Shown: positions 46,228-57,317 of the stretch, one piece after another
Position numbering within the stretch: the first letter of the stretch is position 1
Layout of the letters: every line of letters begins with the position of its first letter
Assembly (NCBI RefSeq): GCF_037126465.1
Contig: NC_088201.1
Coordinates: forward strand, 130,696,665-130,760,664
Reading direction: 5' to 3'
DNA from: Ornithodoros turicata
Taxonomy: Eukaryota > Arthropoda > Arachnida > Ixodida > Argasidae
Length of the DNA: 64,000 nucleotides
The notes under the pieces: generated by a model
What the model was told of the DNA's origin: nothing
The model's input: only the letters and a program-made list of their open reading frames with translations
Databases searched by the model: none
Made by a program: the position numbers and the translations under genes

Positions 46228-46766
46228 GTAAGTGACTGAGCTGTCTTCATTACTGTTCCATTTCATTCCATCATAGTGTGCGAACGTTTTTGTTAAGGAC
46301 ATTGTATGCAACATGTAATAATTTCTTCTGCCAGCGGCACCTCTAGGGGCACTGGCAGGTTTCAAAATTTTCCCACTTTGTGCTGCGCATCTATCAAGAT
46401 TTATATCTCAGCGAAAATGCCTGCGAAACTCCCTGTAGCGCTGAATAATGATAGACGCCGACTTAAAAACAAACGACTGTGTTCATTAAACTATAAGTGG
46501 CAATGAGCTGTGGACAGTGTGTCCTTAGTCCGCACCTTCAGGATCAACGCGTTTTGCATAGTACACTCAGGATTCCTTTAACGTTATTAGGAAGTCATAG
46601 ATCAGAATTGTCTTGCCGTGCTCAGTTTTTATACTTTTGTCACCGTATATTTATTATTTCTAGTTCATAGCCGCCTCCTTTCTCTCGCCTCTAATACGTT
46701 ATCGCAAACACTGCAGCACAGAAACGCAGGACTAGATAGATGATTACGACACAATGACGCTACATC

Positions 46767-46863
46767 TGCAGACTCACAACTGATAATTTTAATCTTGAAG
46801 CACATATATGTGCACATTCACGCCAAGACATTTAAGATTAAAATTACCGGTTGTGAGCCTGCA
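46767..46863. repeat. MITE-like hairpin, 30-bp arms
   Basis: TGCAGACTCACAACTGATAA... (46767-46796) pairs with 46834-46863 at about 87 percent; 37-nt loop. Confidence 0.6.
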
Positions 46864-47033
46864 ATGTGGTGTTTTCCTGTTGTAACGTTTCCGCGAAGAA
46901 GCCCGACGAGGACGAGCGACGAAGAGTACCGTTCCGCGATTTTGTGTAGGACCAAGACCAGTTACTTCTTCTTTCTGATCTACAGGATTACGTTTGAGTT
47001 ATTTCATTCTGTCAAGTAGACATTGTCTTGCAG

Positions 47034-47186
47034 AGCTTCCGCCATTGTTGTGCGAGACCTCCATTGGTAATGCTCTGACGGTTGATGAGCTAAGTCCTCA
47101 CTGCGACTTCTTTATTGTGGACTTTGACTTCACGGCAGCCACTCATCCTCAGTATAATTACATTCTCAAAGTGGAACTTGAAGATG
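47034..47186 (+). CDS. Ectodomain exon, possibly the start of a GH18-like domain
   Basis: The acceptor CTTGCAG (ending at 47033) and donor GTGAGT (47187) bound 153 nt, exactly 51 codons in phase 1. It begins ELPPLLCETSIGN and contains a CDFFIVDFDF core. A short strand with Leu-Leu-Cys, a variable segment, then Cys-Asp-Phe and a hydrophobic strand resembles the first beta strands of the secreted or anchored GH18-like proteins abundant in ticks. That resemblance is from memory and is an inference. No catalytic DxxDxDxE motif is inside this exon; it would be further downstream. The next exon was not found in the remaining 17 kb, which is full of transposons. Confidence 0.55.
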
Positions 47187-47990
47187 GTGAGTTATATCTC
47201 AGCCCTGCCGAATGCCATTGAATGTAAAATCATAACGCATCACTCTACCACGTAAGCAGAATGTGTGAGACTGTTAGATACCGAATTTCTTCCGCCAGCG
47301 AGAATACGTCCTTTCTATCGGCTCTCTATTCCTTGCTGAGTTGTGCAATTACTCCTAAGAGCCTTATAATCATTGGGATGTTCGTAGTCCGTTTTATCTC
47401 ATGAGACTCGGGATTTAATATTGATAAAATTATGAAATTTCGTAAATCATTTTATTCGGTATAAGAATATTTTAGCTTGCGCCAGACGACAAGGAACTAT
47501 ATGCAGCCGGTCTCGTCGATTGATGTTGATCTGTGTATATACAAGGTGTTCCTCGAGAGGGATTGGAAACCTTCTGCACGAGAGTTGCACTTGCACTTGC
47601 TTTTTGCTACCCAAACAGGTGTTCTCTATGAGTGTACCTCATTGTTTAGTCTAATTACCTTAAGTGAATTCAAAATATAACGTAACAAACATATATAAAA
47701 GGTAACCTTTTTTTTCGCGTTAATTAGAAAATTAATGGCTACACCACACCATTTCAGTCACAAATGCAGGACCTTTCAGAATGTTTCCACCAACATTTGG
47801 GACCCGAAACCACGTAACAACCGCCAGAAAATCCATCGCTCGTCAAGGCGCGCTCTTATCCAAGTTGTCCCGCCTAAAGCATGGGGAGGAGGAAAGGACG
47901 AAACACAAGGGGTTCACCCCCTTTGTGTTGCCTCTTTTTAGAACAACATCAGATATCGGTGATTGTGAGTAGTCGATGGCTGTGAACAGA
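47187..47990. other. Intron, nothing firm
   Basis: ACAAGGTGTTCCTCGAGAG (about 47540) followed by GGAAACCTTCTGCACGA resembles the AAACCTTCTGCATGA words of the 30-kb and 48-kb repeat. No exon of the host gene was found. Confidence 0.35.
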
Positions 47991-47996
47991 TAAGCT

Positions 47997-48980
47997 TGCG
48001 AATGCAAAATGCGTGATTGCTCCCTGTCCTCGCCCTCCCTTTTTCTAATTGTTTTTCTCGCGTGGTTCCCATGGCCATGAGCAGTCTTCGTGCCGTGCCA
48101 ACACTCCCGTCATTGCGAAATCCGCAAACACGCTTGCAGAGATGGCAAGATTTCAGTTGTCAAATAATAGGGGAGTAGTTCATGAAACTTTAAATTACGA
48201 TTGGAATAGCATGTGGTGGCCACGGACTCTCTAATTAACGCCAAAAAGTTACCTTGGATTCGGAAAAGTCAAATTAAGATAAATAGCAAAAATAATTAAG
48301 TACACTCATACAAACCGGCTGTGTGGTTGTCAAAAACCTTCCCGTGTATCATGCAGAAGGTTTCCCATTTTTATCTCACGTAGATTTTTTTTAATACAGT
48401 CAAACTCCTTTACAACGAAGCTCAGTGGACAGCAAAAAAAATTCGCAGTAAAGGTATTTTCGTTCAAAAGGATGTCCATTATTGGACCTATAGGCTCCAG
48501 CGGGACCGCAAAAAAAATTTGCTGTAGTGGTATTTTCGTTAAAAAGGTGTTCGCTATAAAGGAGTTTGACTGTAATTAGGAGTGACTCTCTTGTGCAATA
48601 CCCTGTATAAGGGTGTCCCAGAAACGTATAATTGAATTATAATAAAGAAGACTATGCCACCTGGCATCATGCCGGCAAAGGCAGTTGTTGTTCTTACTAT
48701 GTTTTTGGCACCTCCTGATGTGGATGCGGTCTAAGTTTTATAATGTAAATTTTCACGAACTGAACTCGAAAAGTTGCCAAGTAAAGGTCGCTTTTTTAGT
48801 CCAATGTGAGGTGCATGCTATTACTCAAATTCTTGATAATTGATACGGATATTAAGGAGCTATCCTATCGGGGGGAAAAATAGCCGAACATAATAAGTTT
48901 CATGGTGCCCAGAGCACTATAACGCTCGGTGACCTTTTTCCGCGTCCTCCTTGCCAGTCCGACCAAAGGAGGTTGCTAAA
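47997..48980 (-). repeat. Dispersed repeat, copy 2 (inverted relative to 30036-31020)
   Basis: The complement matches 30036-31020 along its length. This copy lacks the foldback insert and carries a 176-bp pogo-like MITE instead. Confidence 0.8.
48397..48572. mobile_element. pogo/Tigger-like MITE with TA duplication
   Basis: CAGTCAAACTCCTTTACAACG and the right end's complement (CAGTCAAACTCCTTTATAGC) are inverse repeats, each next to TA. Internal sequence has a repeated GCAAAAAAAATT word. The 30-kb copy of the host repeat shows the empty site at about 30708-30713. Confidence 0.8.
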
Positions 48981-49539
48981 CCCAGCCCACACACGGATAG
49001 TGGAAAGACATAAGACGGGCATGGCTTATGGCATCTGGCTTTCGGTGGGATCCATGCCTTCTCTCTACCAACTTGAAGAAATCACTTTTTATACAATTCC
49101 GCCGTTGTCTGTGCAGACTCCTCAAACTCCTTCGTCTGACTGACAACGATGACGCTGAAAAAGTCGTCGAGCTGTGGACGCTCCGAAAAGCATGATGTGC
49201 CGCTATTTTATTCCGATGGGATGGCTCCTCGATATACCTGTCACTTGTCATGAACTGGAGTAAAGTCGGCATTCGCTTCCTATTCGTGGGTGAAAAAGCG
49301 ACATTTTGTTGGCAAATTTTGGAGTTCAGTTCGAAAAAAAATCATAATAAAACTTAAGTTAGACTGCACTCACACCAGGAGGTGACACAAACCTAGCAAG
49401 AATAAATGCAGTAGACGGCGTGATTTTTAGGTATATATGAGATTAACCCAGGCTACATAAACTGCATATCGTCCCCTCCTCGATAGACACTATGGATGAA
49501 TTAACTACTGAGTACTATAACATCTTCTATGTACACATT
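48981..49539. other. Intron, nothing recognised
   Basis: An inverse frame at 49272-48976 is not convincing. Confidence 0.35.
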
Positions 49540-49549
49540 TACTGTCATC

Positions 49550-50510
49550 AGTGTAAAACAACAACAACTTTATTTTGAGATGGAGAGTGGGGAGGTTCAT
49601 CGCCGGAGGCGATGCTCTACTCCATCGCTGGGGGGGGGGGGAGATAAAATGAGCCCCTTCACAATAACGATCGAAGTCCGATGGTGTCCAGAAATTTCAA
49701 AAGAGCTTTGAGTGCAGATCGTTGCTGGGCTGGATTGGGCCAGGGACCAAGCAATTTCGATTGAGAGAAGGGGCGATAGTCCAGGTGACTAAGAGACTCG
49801 GAGAGTGCGGTTCAGGAAGGTTGGTAGAGGGGCAATGAAGAAGAATGTGCTCCAGATCCTCAAGAGCACCACAGTGGCTGCAGGTGGGAGAGTCAACTTG
49901 TTTCAAGCGGTAACGCCACTGAGCGGTAAAGGCCACATAGAGTCGCATTCGGTGGATTAAGGCAGCATCTTGACGAGAGGTGTTTCGTGGCATGCGCAAA
50001 GCGAGCGTTGCATCAACTCTGCTCAACATAGATGGGGCGAGAATGTCGGTTGTCCATTGGCGGGAAGCCAGGGGTGTCACGAGGCGTAGCAGAATGCAAC
50101 GGCAGTCTCCTCTCAGCAGAACAGTACTGGTCCGTTCCCGAGACGAGAATGCTGCTTCTGCGGCGCTGTCGGCCCGCTCGTTCCCCGCGACACCACAATA
50201 TGCTGGAACCCACTGGAGAACTAGCCTGTGGCCTGCTGCGTAGACAATCTGGTAAGCCATTAACACATCTGTGACTAGGGGATGGGCCTTGTATGCCGTA
50301 ATTTTCAATAGCTTGACGTGCAGATTTGGAGTCTGTGAAGACTGCCCATTCCCGTGGGGTAAAATCAGAGAAAAAGATGGCATTGAGTTCCGCAGCTGTG
50401 GAGTAGGTTAGATGTGAAAGGCGTCGTCCTTGCACTATGCCTTCGGATGGTATGACGAATGCTGAGGCGGACTTGTTGTTTCGGGATGCGCCATCTGTAT
50501 ATGCTGCCAT
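49550..50510 (-). pseudogene. 5'-truncated LINE with RNase H domain (I/Jockey type)
   Basis: From 50510 the minus strand reads AAYTDGASRNNKSASAFV (first Asp), TAAELNAIFF (Glu) and FTDSKSARQAIE (second Asp). After a frame change at about 50250-50290 it continues LQWVPAYCGVAGNERADSAA (final Asp), then the finger CSHCGALEDLEHILLHCP. All RNase H residues are present, but the frame is broken and the RT is missing. The 3' end is a G-rich stretch, then AAAATAAAG and (TTG)4 at 49570-49550, which looks like the element's tail. Confidence 0.8.
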
Positions 50511-50744
50511 AAACGTAGAAAACTTGTCGTCTACCAGAGCATGAAAATTTGCCCGGAGGACATGAGGGGGGACCTGATATCATCTTTGCAGAAGGTTTGG
50601 AAGGCTTACGAAAGTCGGCGGTACCGGCAGAGACCGGGGGGGGGGGGGTTCACTACTATAGAGATTACATAGCTTATTTCGCGGAAAAAATAGTCCTTTG
50701 ACGGAGTTGACGAGGAAAGGGGTGCCGAACAAATAGACCTCTAC

Positions 50745-51030
50745 CTGTTTGTAAACAAATGACGTCATAATGTTCGACAGCGCCATGAGTTTGGTAGAGT
50801 TGAATTACGTTCAATGCTAGTGGCGAACAAGGTCGCTCCCAAAAGCCACGGTCTTGAGGGGATTACGATGGTCTCTGAAAAGGACGCAACCTTCGGTCCT
50901 ACTTTTCTTTCAATAGGAGGCAGTGAATAATTGCCCATTCGTGGAACCCAGTCCTCCCCTTCCGATCTGTTTTGGTTTCGGTGTGTCTACAAACGTCATG
51001 ATGACGTTTCTCGGGTAGAGGTTTATTGAG
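50745..51030 (+). repeat. Dispersed repeat, copy 2 (see 10640)
   Basis: About 80 percent identical to 10640-10945 with indels; begins GTAAACAAATGACGTCATAA and ends TTTCTCGGGTAGAGG. Confidence 0.65.
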
Positions 51031-51034
51031 CTGG

Positions 51035-51495
51035 AGCCGCAAGGCTCGAGAAAGTTTTTGAGAGCGTTAAAGCAGATTTGAAAAAGGTTACCGAACTCGC
51101 CGCTCCGTGGCCAGATAAGGATTTCATTCTATCGACCGATGCTTCTGAAGTAGCTGTAGCAGCCGTCTTGACGCACGAAGGGGCAGGTTCAGAGAAAGCT
51201 ATTGCGTTCCTCAGTAAAAAGGCTGTCACAGATCCAAACGAAGTGGGCGACAATAGAGCGCGAAGCATACGCAATCGTGTAGACACTCGGGAAGCTAGAC
51301 ACGTGGCTGTTTGAGGCGAAGGTAAGGGTCAAAACTGATCATAATCCATGTAGCTGTAGCTATGTAGCTCGCACAACACCCACGAGCGCACGGCTAACAC
51401 GCTGGGCACTCGCACTCCAAAAGTCCGAAGTTGAAGTGGAATATGTCCGAGGCAAGGACAACCTCGTTGCTGACACATTTTCATGGCTGATTTGA
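51035..51495 (+). pseudogene. Ty3/Gypsy RNase H fragment
   Basis: Open frame with PWPDKDFILSTDASEVAVAA (catalytic Asp) and KAIAFLSKKAV, then, after frame changes near 51240-51330, KVRVKTDHNP, RLTRWALALQKSEVEVEYV and GKDNLVADTFSW. This is the end of RT through RNase H of a Ty3/Gypsy pol. Its right border, just before the LINE, is near 51495. Confidence 0.75.
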
Positions 51496-51975
51496 AGTCT
51501 GCGGTTTGGGTCTGTGGGGCTCGCATCGATTATCCAGAGGGCCAAGTCTTATTGGTCAGATGCGAGGTTTCTTCTAATTTTCGGATCCAGTATTTTGACG
51601 TGCTTCCTCGTCTACGTTCGGGGTTTGGTTAATTTTTGGGGCTTTACGGGTTTTAATCTACGCGGTGAACTTTGTGTGTTGCATTTCTGGCATCTCGCGG
51701 AATGCACCAGGGCGGATCCAATCCCGTGTGCTGGTGTGTGACGTTGTGTGCGAATGTTCCCGAGTGTGCTTCTCAGCAGACTATTACCAGATGCTATCTG
51801 ATCTAGCAGCGTTCGCTGCACTGGAAGAAGGGAGGTGTGACGTCGGACGACGACGAAGAGGCAGAGGCTCGAGAAGCGGAGAAGCGAAGCAGAAAATGCC
51901 ACAGCTGTGAAGGGACCAGCAAGAACAGATGTTCGACGGTTGGGCCCCGGACCTGGCCGAGAAGGAGTTCATTAA

Positions 51976-52460
51976 CGGTTCTTGTGGCGCGTGACGTTTC
52001 ACCTTGCTTCACGTGGACCGAACAGGCTCTATCGCACACGTCTACTACTCAAGTCACGTGGACCCTCACGTCACCATCGGCAGCGCTACAGCCCCTATTT
52101 AACAGCAGGCGACCTGACGCATCGGCTAGTGGGCCAGGCGGCAACACAAATATGAAGACGCCTGATCCACTAATCTTCTACATACAGGCTCTATCGCTGT
52201 TCGCTGCGCAAGACGCTTTATCGCTGTCTCACCTACCGGGAGTTCCACCGGTTCTTGTGGCGCGTGACGTTTCACCTTGCTTCACGTGGACCGAACAGGC
52301 TCTATCGCACACGTCTACTACTCAAGTCACGTGGACCCTCACGTCACCATCGGCAGCGCCACAGCCCCTATTTAACAGCAGGCGACCTGACGAATCGGCT
52401 AGTGGGCGAGGCGGCAACACAAATATGAAGACGCCCAATCCACTAATCTTCTACATACAG
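51976..52460 (+). promoter_or_regulatory. Two 212-bp 5' monomers, likely promoter repeats
   Basis: 51976-52187 and 52249-52460 are about 97 percent identical and are separated by 61 bp of related but distinct sequence. Each has GGCGCGTGACG, two CACGTG-type sites, CACGTCA and a TATTTAA box (about 52095 and 52368). This is how mouse L1 promoters are arranged. The sequence is open in the downstream frame, but its repeated protein (VARDVSPCFTWTEQ) is most simply an untranslated leader. Confidence 0.55.
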
Positions 52461-52556
52461 GTTGGTAATCGCCACCTCGACTATTGCACTGCCTCAGACG
52501 ATCTATTTCTTGTGTTGTTTCCTGGCCCCAAAGTGCTTCTCGCATTATGTAGTGAG

Positions 52557-54743
52557 ATGTCGCACGCGTTAACAGAAGTGTTATTACTGTCGGGTGATAT
52601 CGAGTTGAATCCCGGACCCCTTACCGAAGAGCAAATAACCTGTTTGATGTCTTCGCTTGCACGTCTTGAAGCTGGCCAGGGCACCATACTCAAGGATATT
52701 AGAGACATGAAAGCCGATTTGAAGGCAACGGAAAATAAAGTGTCAGCATTAACTAGTAGGGTACACTCTATCGAATCGAAGGTGGCATCACTGGGAAACG
52801 TCCAGGACTCAGTAAACACATTGATGGAAACTTCGAAAACTGTGTCAGAAGGGGTTGATGTCCTCAGCACCCAGGTTGATGCCTTGGAGAACAGAATGCG
52901 ACGTTCCAATCTAGTGTTCCACGGTGTCCCGGACGAACCCAATGAAACTTGGGCGCAGTCAGAGGCACCCATCATTGACCTCTGTGAGCACAATCTCGAT
53001 AAAACTGTTGGGCCGGAGGACATTGAACGCGCGCACCGCTTGGGTACATACCGCCCCGGCAAAAACCGCCCAATAATCGTAAAGTTCCTTTCCTATAAAA
53101 AGAAGGAAGATGTACTGTGCCAGGGGCACATGTTTAGGAACAGTCAGTACTCGGTGAGCGGCGACTACTCGTTGAGCGTCCGAACTGCTCGCAAGCACCT
53201 CATACAGTATGCCAAAACTCAAGCAAAGCCATTTAAAATTCGTTTCGATAAAGCTATTATCGATGGGAAGGCCTACGAGTATGACGCCGCACACGGGAAC
53301 GTTGTAGAGTGTAATAGTAACAGACAGCTCAGTGCTCCCCGACCTTCTTCAGCGCCCATACCTCCTCTCCCCTCCGTGCTCTACACAAATACCCGCAGTG
53401 TATTAAATAAACGTGATCGCCTCGATTACCTTGTTTCATCGAGTTGTTCCGACATTGTCGTTCTCACAGAAACGTGGTTGAATAGCGACATAAGCGATTC
53501 GGAGATAATGCCGTCCTTTACTGACTTCAAATACTACCGCAAGGACAGGGAGGGGAGGAGAGGTGGAGGCGTTCCCATCGCTGTAAAAAATAATCTGTTT
53601 TCACACCTTGTTCCCGTTTCCTCGCTACTGGAAATTGTCTGGGTATGCATTCAACGTAGATCCTTTAACTTGTTATTAGGCGTGTGTTACCGACCGCCAG
53701 ACTATGTACCTGATTTCGTGAAAGAACTAACCACTGTAATGTCGGACATTATTGTACGTTATCCTAATTATAAAACAATACTTCTTGGCGACTTTAATAT
53801 CACTGGTATCGACTGGAACAAACCATGTATCATCCCCGGTTGTTCCTCGCTTACCAAAGATTTTTTTAACCTCTGCCTAGATTTTCATCTCCACCAAATG
53901 GTGTTAACCCCCACTCGTGTAACCGAAAATACGGCAAGTGTTTTAGACCTTGTACTCTCACCAGTGCCTGATGTATTTGGTACCTTTACATATATGCCTG
54001 GAATCAGTGATCATACTGTCATCTATTTTAGTCTGCATCTTGATACCGCAAAGTGTCATACCACGAAAAAGCTTATTCGACTGTACGACCGAGCGAACTT
54101 CACTGCCATTAACGAGGCTCTTTCCTTGTCACTCGATTCATTTTTATCAAACATGCCACATCGTTCCGTCCAAGATAACTGGCTTTCCTACAAATCTCTA
54201 TTCTGTTCCCTTGTGACCAAGCATGTGCCATCCATGACCATAACTGCTTCATCTCATGCTCCGTGGTACAGCAAATCTATCAAGTCATTACTAAAGAAGA
54301 AAAAGGATTTATTCAGAAGAGCCAGAGCAAGCAATTCCGTCGTGTTGTGGAGCAGATATCGGTCATGCGCTCTGTTGTACAAAAAAGCAATCAAAGACGC
54401 AAAAAGGAAGTTCTTCTCTCAGGGCATTTCCAACATCCCTGTCCAGAACCCTAAAAAATTCTGGTCCGCGATTAACCCATCGCAAACCACCGGTACAATA
54501 TCACTGCAGGCCAACGGAGATCCAATACCACCTGACCAATGCGCCGAACTGCTCAGCATCACTTTCGCTGGTGCCTTCACTGCTGAAGATTTGAGCGATA
54601 TTCCCGAATGCGCATCAGCTTCTTGCCCTCACATGAACCCTATCGTCATAACTGAAAGCGGAATTCTAAGGCTCATTGATTCGCTCCCAATCTCTTCATC
54701 GTGTGGTTTGAACGGTATATTCAAAAATTTTAAAAGGCACTAA
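52557..54743 (+). pseudogene. LINE ORF, first part: 2A, coiled coil, RNA-binding, endonuclease
   Basis: The ATG at 52557 gives MSHALTEVLLLSG and then DIELNPGP, a 2A ribosome-skipping motif. Next come a heptad-rich coiled coil (about 52630-52900) and an L1-ORF1-like region (RRSNLVFHGVPDEPNETW, EDIERAHRLG, PIIVKFLSYKKKEDVL; to about 53330). An APE-type endonuclease follows (NTRS at 53390, VLTETWLNSDI, LLGDFNITGIDW, GISDHTVIYFSL). The frame then runs toward the RT but meets TAA at 54741. The stop results from a one-base shift, since the RT continues directly in the next frame. Having ORF1-like and endonuclease parts in one frame is unusual. Confidence 0.85.
52596..52619 (+). other. 2A (StopGo) ribosome-skipping motif
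   Basis: The codons for D-I-E-L-N-P-G-P fit the 2A consensus D-x-E-x-N-P-G-P, preceded by a hydrophobic LLLSG stretch as in known 2As. The last Gly-Pro bond (52614-52619) would be skipped, releasing a leader of about 20 residues. Similar motifs are known at the N-termini of trypanosome, sea urchin and mollusc non-LTR elements. Confidence 0.8.
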
Positions 54744-54744
54744 A

Positions 54745-56142
54745 TTGGTTTCTGCCTCTTATTTGACAGCTATCTTTCGTCAATCGCTGCCACAGGCTGC
54801 GGTTCCGGATGATTGGCGTGCGGGTAAAGTCATCCCCATTCACAAAAAGGGTGATAAGCATTCCGCAGCTAACTACCGCCCAATTTCTTTAATCAGCGTC
54901 CCATCCAAAATTCTTGAGCACGGCATCCACTTAGACATAATATCATTTCTTGAAAACAATGAACTCATCTCTGCGTACCAACACGGTTTTCGCAAAAGCT
55001 TTTCTTGCGAAACTCAATTGGCCTCCTTCATCCATGATCTCCATACCAACCTTGATAACAGATTTCAAACCGACGTAATGTTCTTAGATTTCTCCCGCGC
55101 TTTTGACCGTGTTCCGCACGGGCGTCTAATGTCCAAGCTACGCAGTACAAACATTGATCCTACAACGCTATCTTGGATTTCTTCCTTTTTAACATCCCGA
55201 TCCCAGTCAGTGTTTGTTAACAGTACCTTCTCGGAATCTCAACCTGTATCATCAGGCGTGCCTCAGGGCACTGTCCTAGGGCCCCTTTTGTTCTTAATAT
55301 TCATCAACGATCTCCCCTTGCCAATTCAGTCATCCATTCGGCTATTCGCTGACGATTGTGTCATTTATCGCCGCATTTCTTCAACAGAAGATCACCGCAT
55401 TCTCTGTGAAGACTTGTCTTCACTCGATAAATGGTGTACGAAATGGCTCATGCCGCTTAATATTGACAAGTGTTGTTATGTTCCATTCTGCAGAACAACA
55501 CCTAAGTACTTACACTCATACTCCCTTTGCGGTTCTTCAGTTCCATCTTCCACGTCCTTCAAATACCTGGGTGTTCATCTACAAAGTAACCTTTCCTGGA
55601 ACACGCACATAACCTCCATTGTGAAAAAGGCTAACCGCACTCTAGGGTATCTAAAACGGCATCTTTCTACTGCTCCTCCTCACGTCAAACGCTTGGCCTA
55701 CATAACACTGGTCAGGCCTCAGCTAGAGTACGCCTCTGCCGTATGGGACCCGTCCACTGCCTACCTCATCCATGATCTTGAAGCCGTCCAAAATCGCGCA
55801 GCCAGATTCATCACCAATAACTACTCACCTTATGCGAGCATCTCCTCTCTCAAGGAACGCATCGATCTCGCTCAACTGTGCATTCGTAGAAAGGTTTCGC
55901 GTTTATCATTATTTCATAAATTCTATCACTTTCATGCAATACGGTCACCCTACATCATTCCTGCTCATAGAATACCTTCACGTATCGACCATCAGCTCGA
56001 AGTAGCACGTGTCAAATGTAACACTTCCACGTTTTCGAATTCATTTTTTCCTAAAACCATCATAGAGTGGAATAACCTCCCATCTCGTATCGTCACCATA
56101 CCTGACCCATCTAGCTTTCGTGTGTCTGTTAGTAATGTATAA
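54745..56142 (+). pseudogene. LINE ORF, second part: reverse transcriptase
   Basis: Frame +1 relative to the first part and open to 56142. RT blocks are VIPIHKKGDKHSAANYRPIS, HGFRKSFSCETQL, DVMFLDFSRAFDRVPH (first Asp), SSGVPQGTVLGPLLF, IRLFADDCVIYR (FADD, catalytic pair) and KYLGVHLQSNLSW. The C-terminal thumb follows (VRPQLEYASAVWDP, LEAVQNRAARFITN) and ends NNLPSRIVTIPDPSSF. No RNase H, as in CR1/L2. All catalytic residues are intact, so the only visible defect of the element is the frameshift upstream. Confidence 0.88.
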
Positions 56143-56329
56143 CGTCTGTGGATAACCTTTTATGCTCAGTTTTTCTTTCTTTTTTTTTCTTCGTTGTTGT
56201 TGTTGTTGTTATTGTGTTGTTTAAAATGATCCGTGTCGCTTTTTTTTATTTCCTGTAACCCACTCCTCCCATGTAACGCCCTCCCGAGGGACTCTTGGGA
56301 GTAAATAAATTGATTGATTGATTAAACGC

Positions 56330-57300
56330 TGTTTGGTCATAATTGCTCTGCAGGTCATTGGCTTCATTCCTGACTGGCGCAGTCTACAGGATTCGAACCT
56401 GTGAGGGGGAACCCCTCAGTGTAAAATGAAGCTGGATGTTGTAATTATGGTTTTGTACTATCCCACTTTCCACCATATCGTCATGACCCAGAATATTGCT
56501 GCCAGTCATAGTAACAGGTTGTGCTTCTCGAGATGTACCATTGTCATATTCGCATCTCCCGTAAAGGAGCAATATCGAACGTCGCCTATTCCCCGAGTAA
56601 TCATGGCGACACTCGTGGAAACTTGCACGTCGCGTCGTAAATTATCAAGAGAAGACATGCTGGAAGAGCAAAAGCGATTTTCAGTCATTACCAGTACACA
56701 TGCCGTCAAGTCTCGACCTCAAACGTCCACGTAACGTCGATGCGGATGATCCCCCCCCCCACACACACACACTAAAATGGCGACCACCTACAGGTTGCTG
56801 CGCATGCGCGTACGCTTACTTGGATATCGCTTAGAGTTCGCTTTCGCTGCTGCGATATCATAACATTCGACTTCTTTGCACGCAGGTGCTACCTGCCCTA
56901 GAATGCAAGGTGGCATACGCGTACAAAATTTTATATTAAATAATAAAAGAGGTGATGTCAGTTTGCCGATGGTGAGTTAATCAGAGTGATACTTAACGGT
57001 AGAGCAACTTATTTATTTACATATGGTGAACAAGACTTTTGTGCACGAGACTGCGCTTTTTCAGGGCGCCAAAATATGAACATGGTACAGGCACATATAT
57101 AGACCTTTTTCAGAAACTGTTTTGGTAGGCTTTCCTCAGGTCTCGCTGTTGGCACGCTGTCATTGAACCTGTCTTCGCGAACCCGGCGTCGTTGACGCCG
57201 TCTTCGACTTGCGTCTCCGCTTATTGCTGTGACGTAGGTTTTGTGCTGTATTTTCTAGTTCAATGACTCGCACGGGTACATGCAATGTCAAAAGAATTTA
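56330..57300. other. Intron with short repeats
   Basis: C8/(AC)n at 56751-56772. On the minus strand about 57090-57020 reads CCTGAAAAAGCGCAGTCTCG then TGCACAAAAGTCTTGTTCAC, a diverged relative of the Penelope-type arm at 30.4 kb. TATATAGACC at 57105 could pair with GGTCTATATA at 59490. Confidence 0.35.
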
Positions 57301-57317
57301 AAGCTGAGAAGACATTC

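Larger units (their letters stand above)
51976..56323 (+). mobile_element. Nearly full-length CR1/L2-like LINE with 2A motif
   Basis: Two 5' monomers (51976-52460), an open region from 52557 with 2A motif, coiled coil, L1-ORF1-like RNA-binding region and endonuclease, a one-base frameshift at about 54712-54722, then the reverse transcriptase to 56142. The 3' end has CCTCCCGAGGGACTCTTGGG and closes with (TTGA)3 at 56310-56323, a microsatellite tail typical of CR1/L2-type LINEs rather than poly(A). No target duplication, as is usual for this group. One lesion in 4 kb suggests a fairly recent insertion. Confidence 0.82.

Noticed and set aside
51837..52556. The 240 codons before the LINE ATG are open and in frame
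   Set aside because: They consist of the duplicated 5' monomers; the repeat of the same protein text is best explained as a leader without stops, not as coding sequence.
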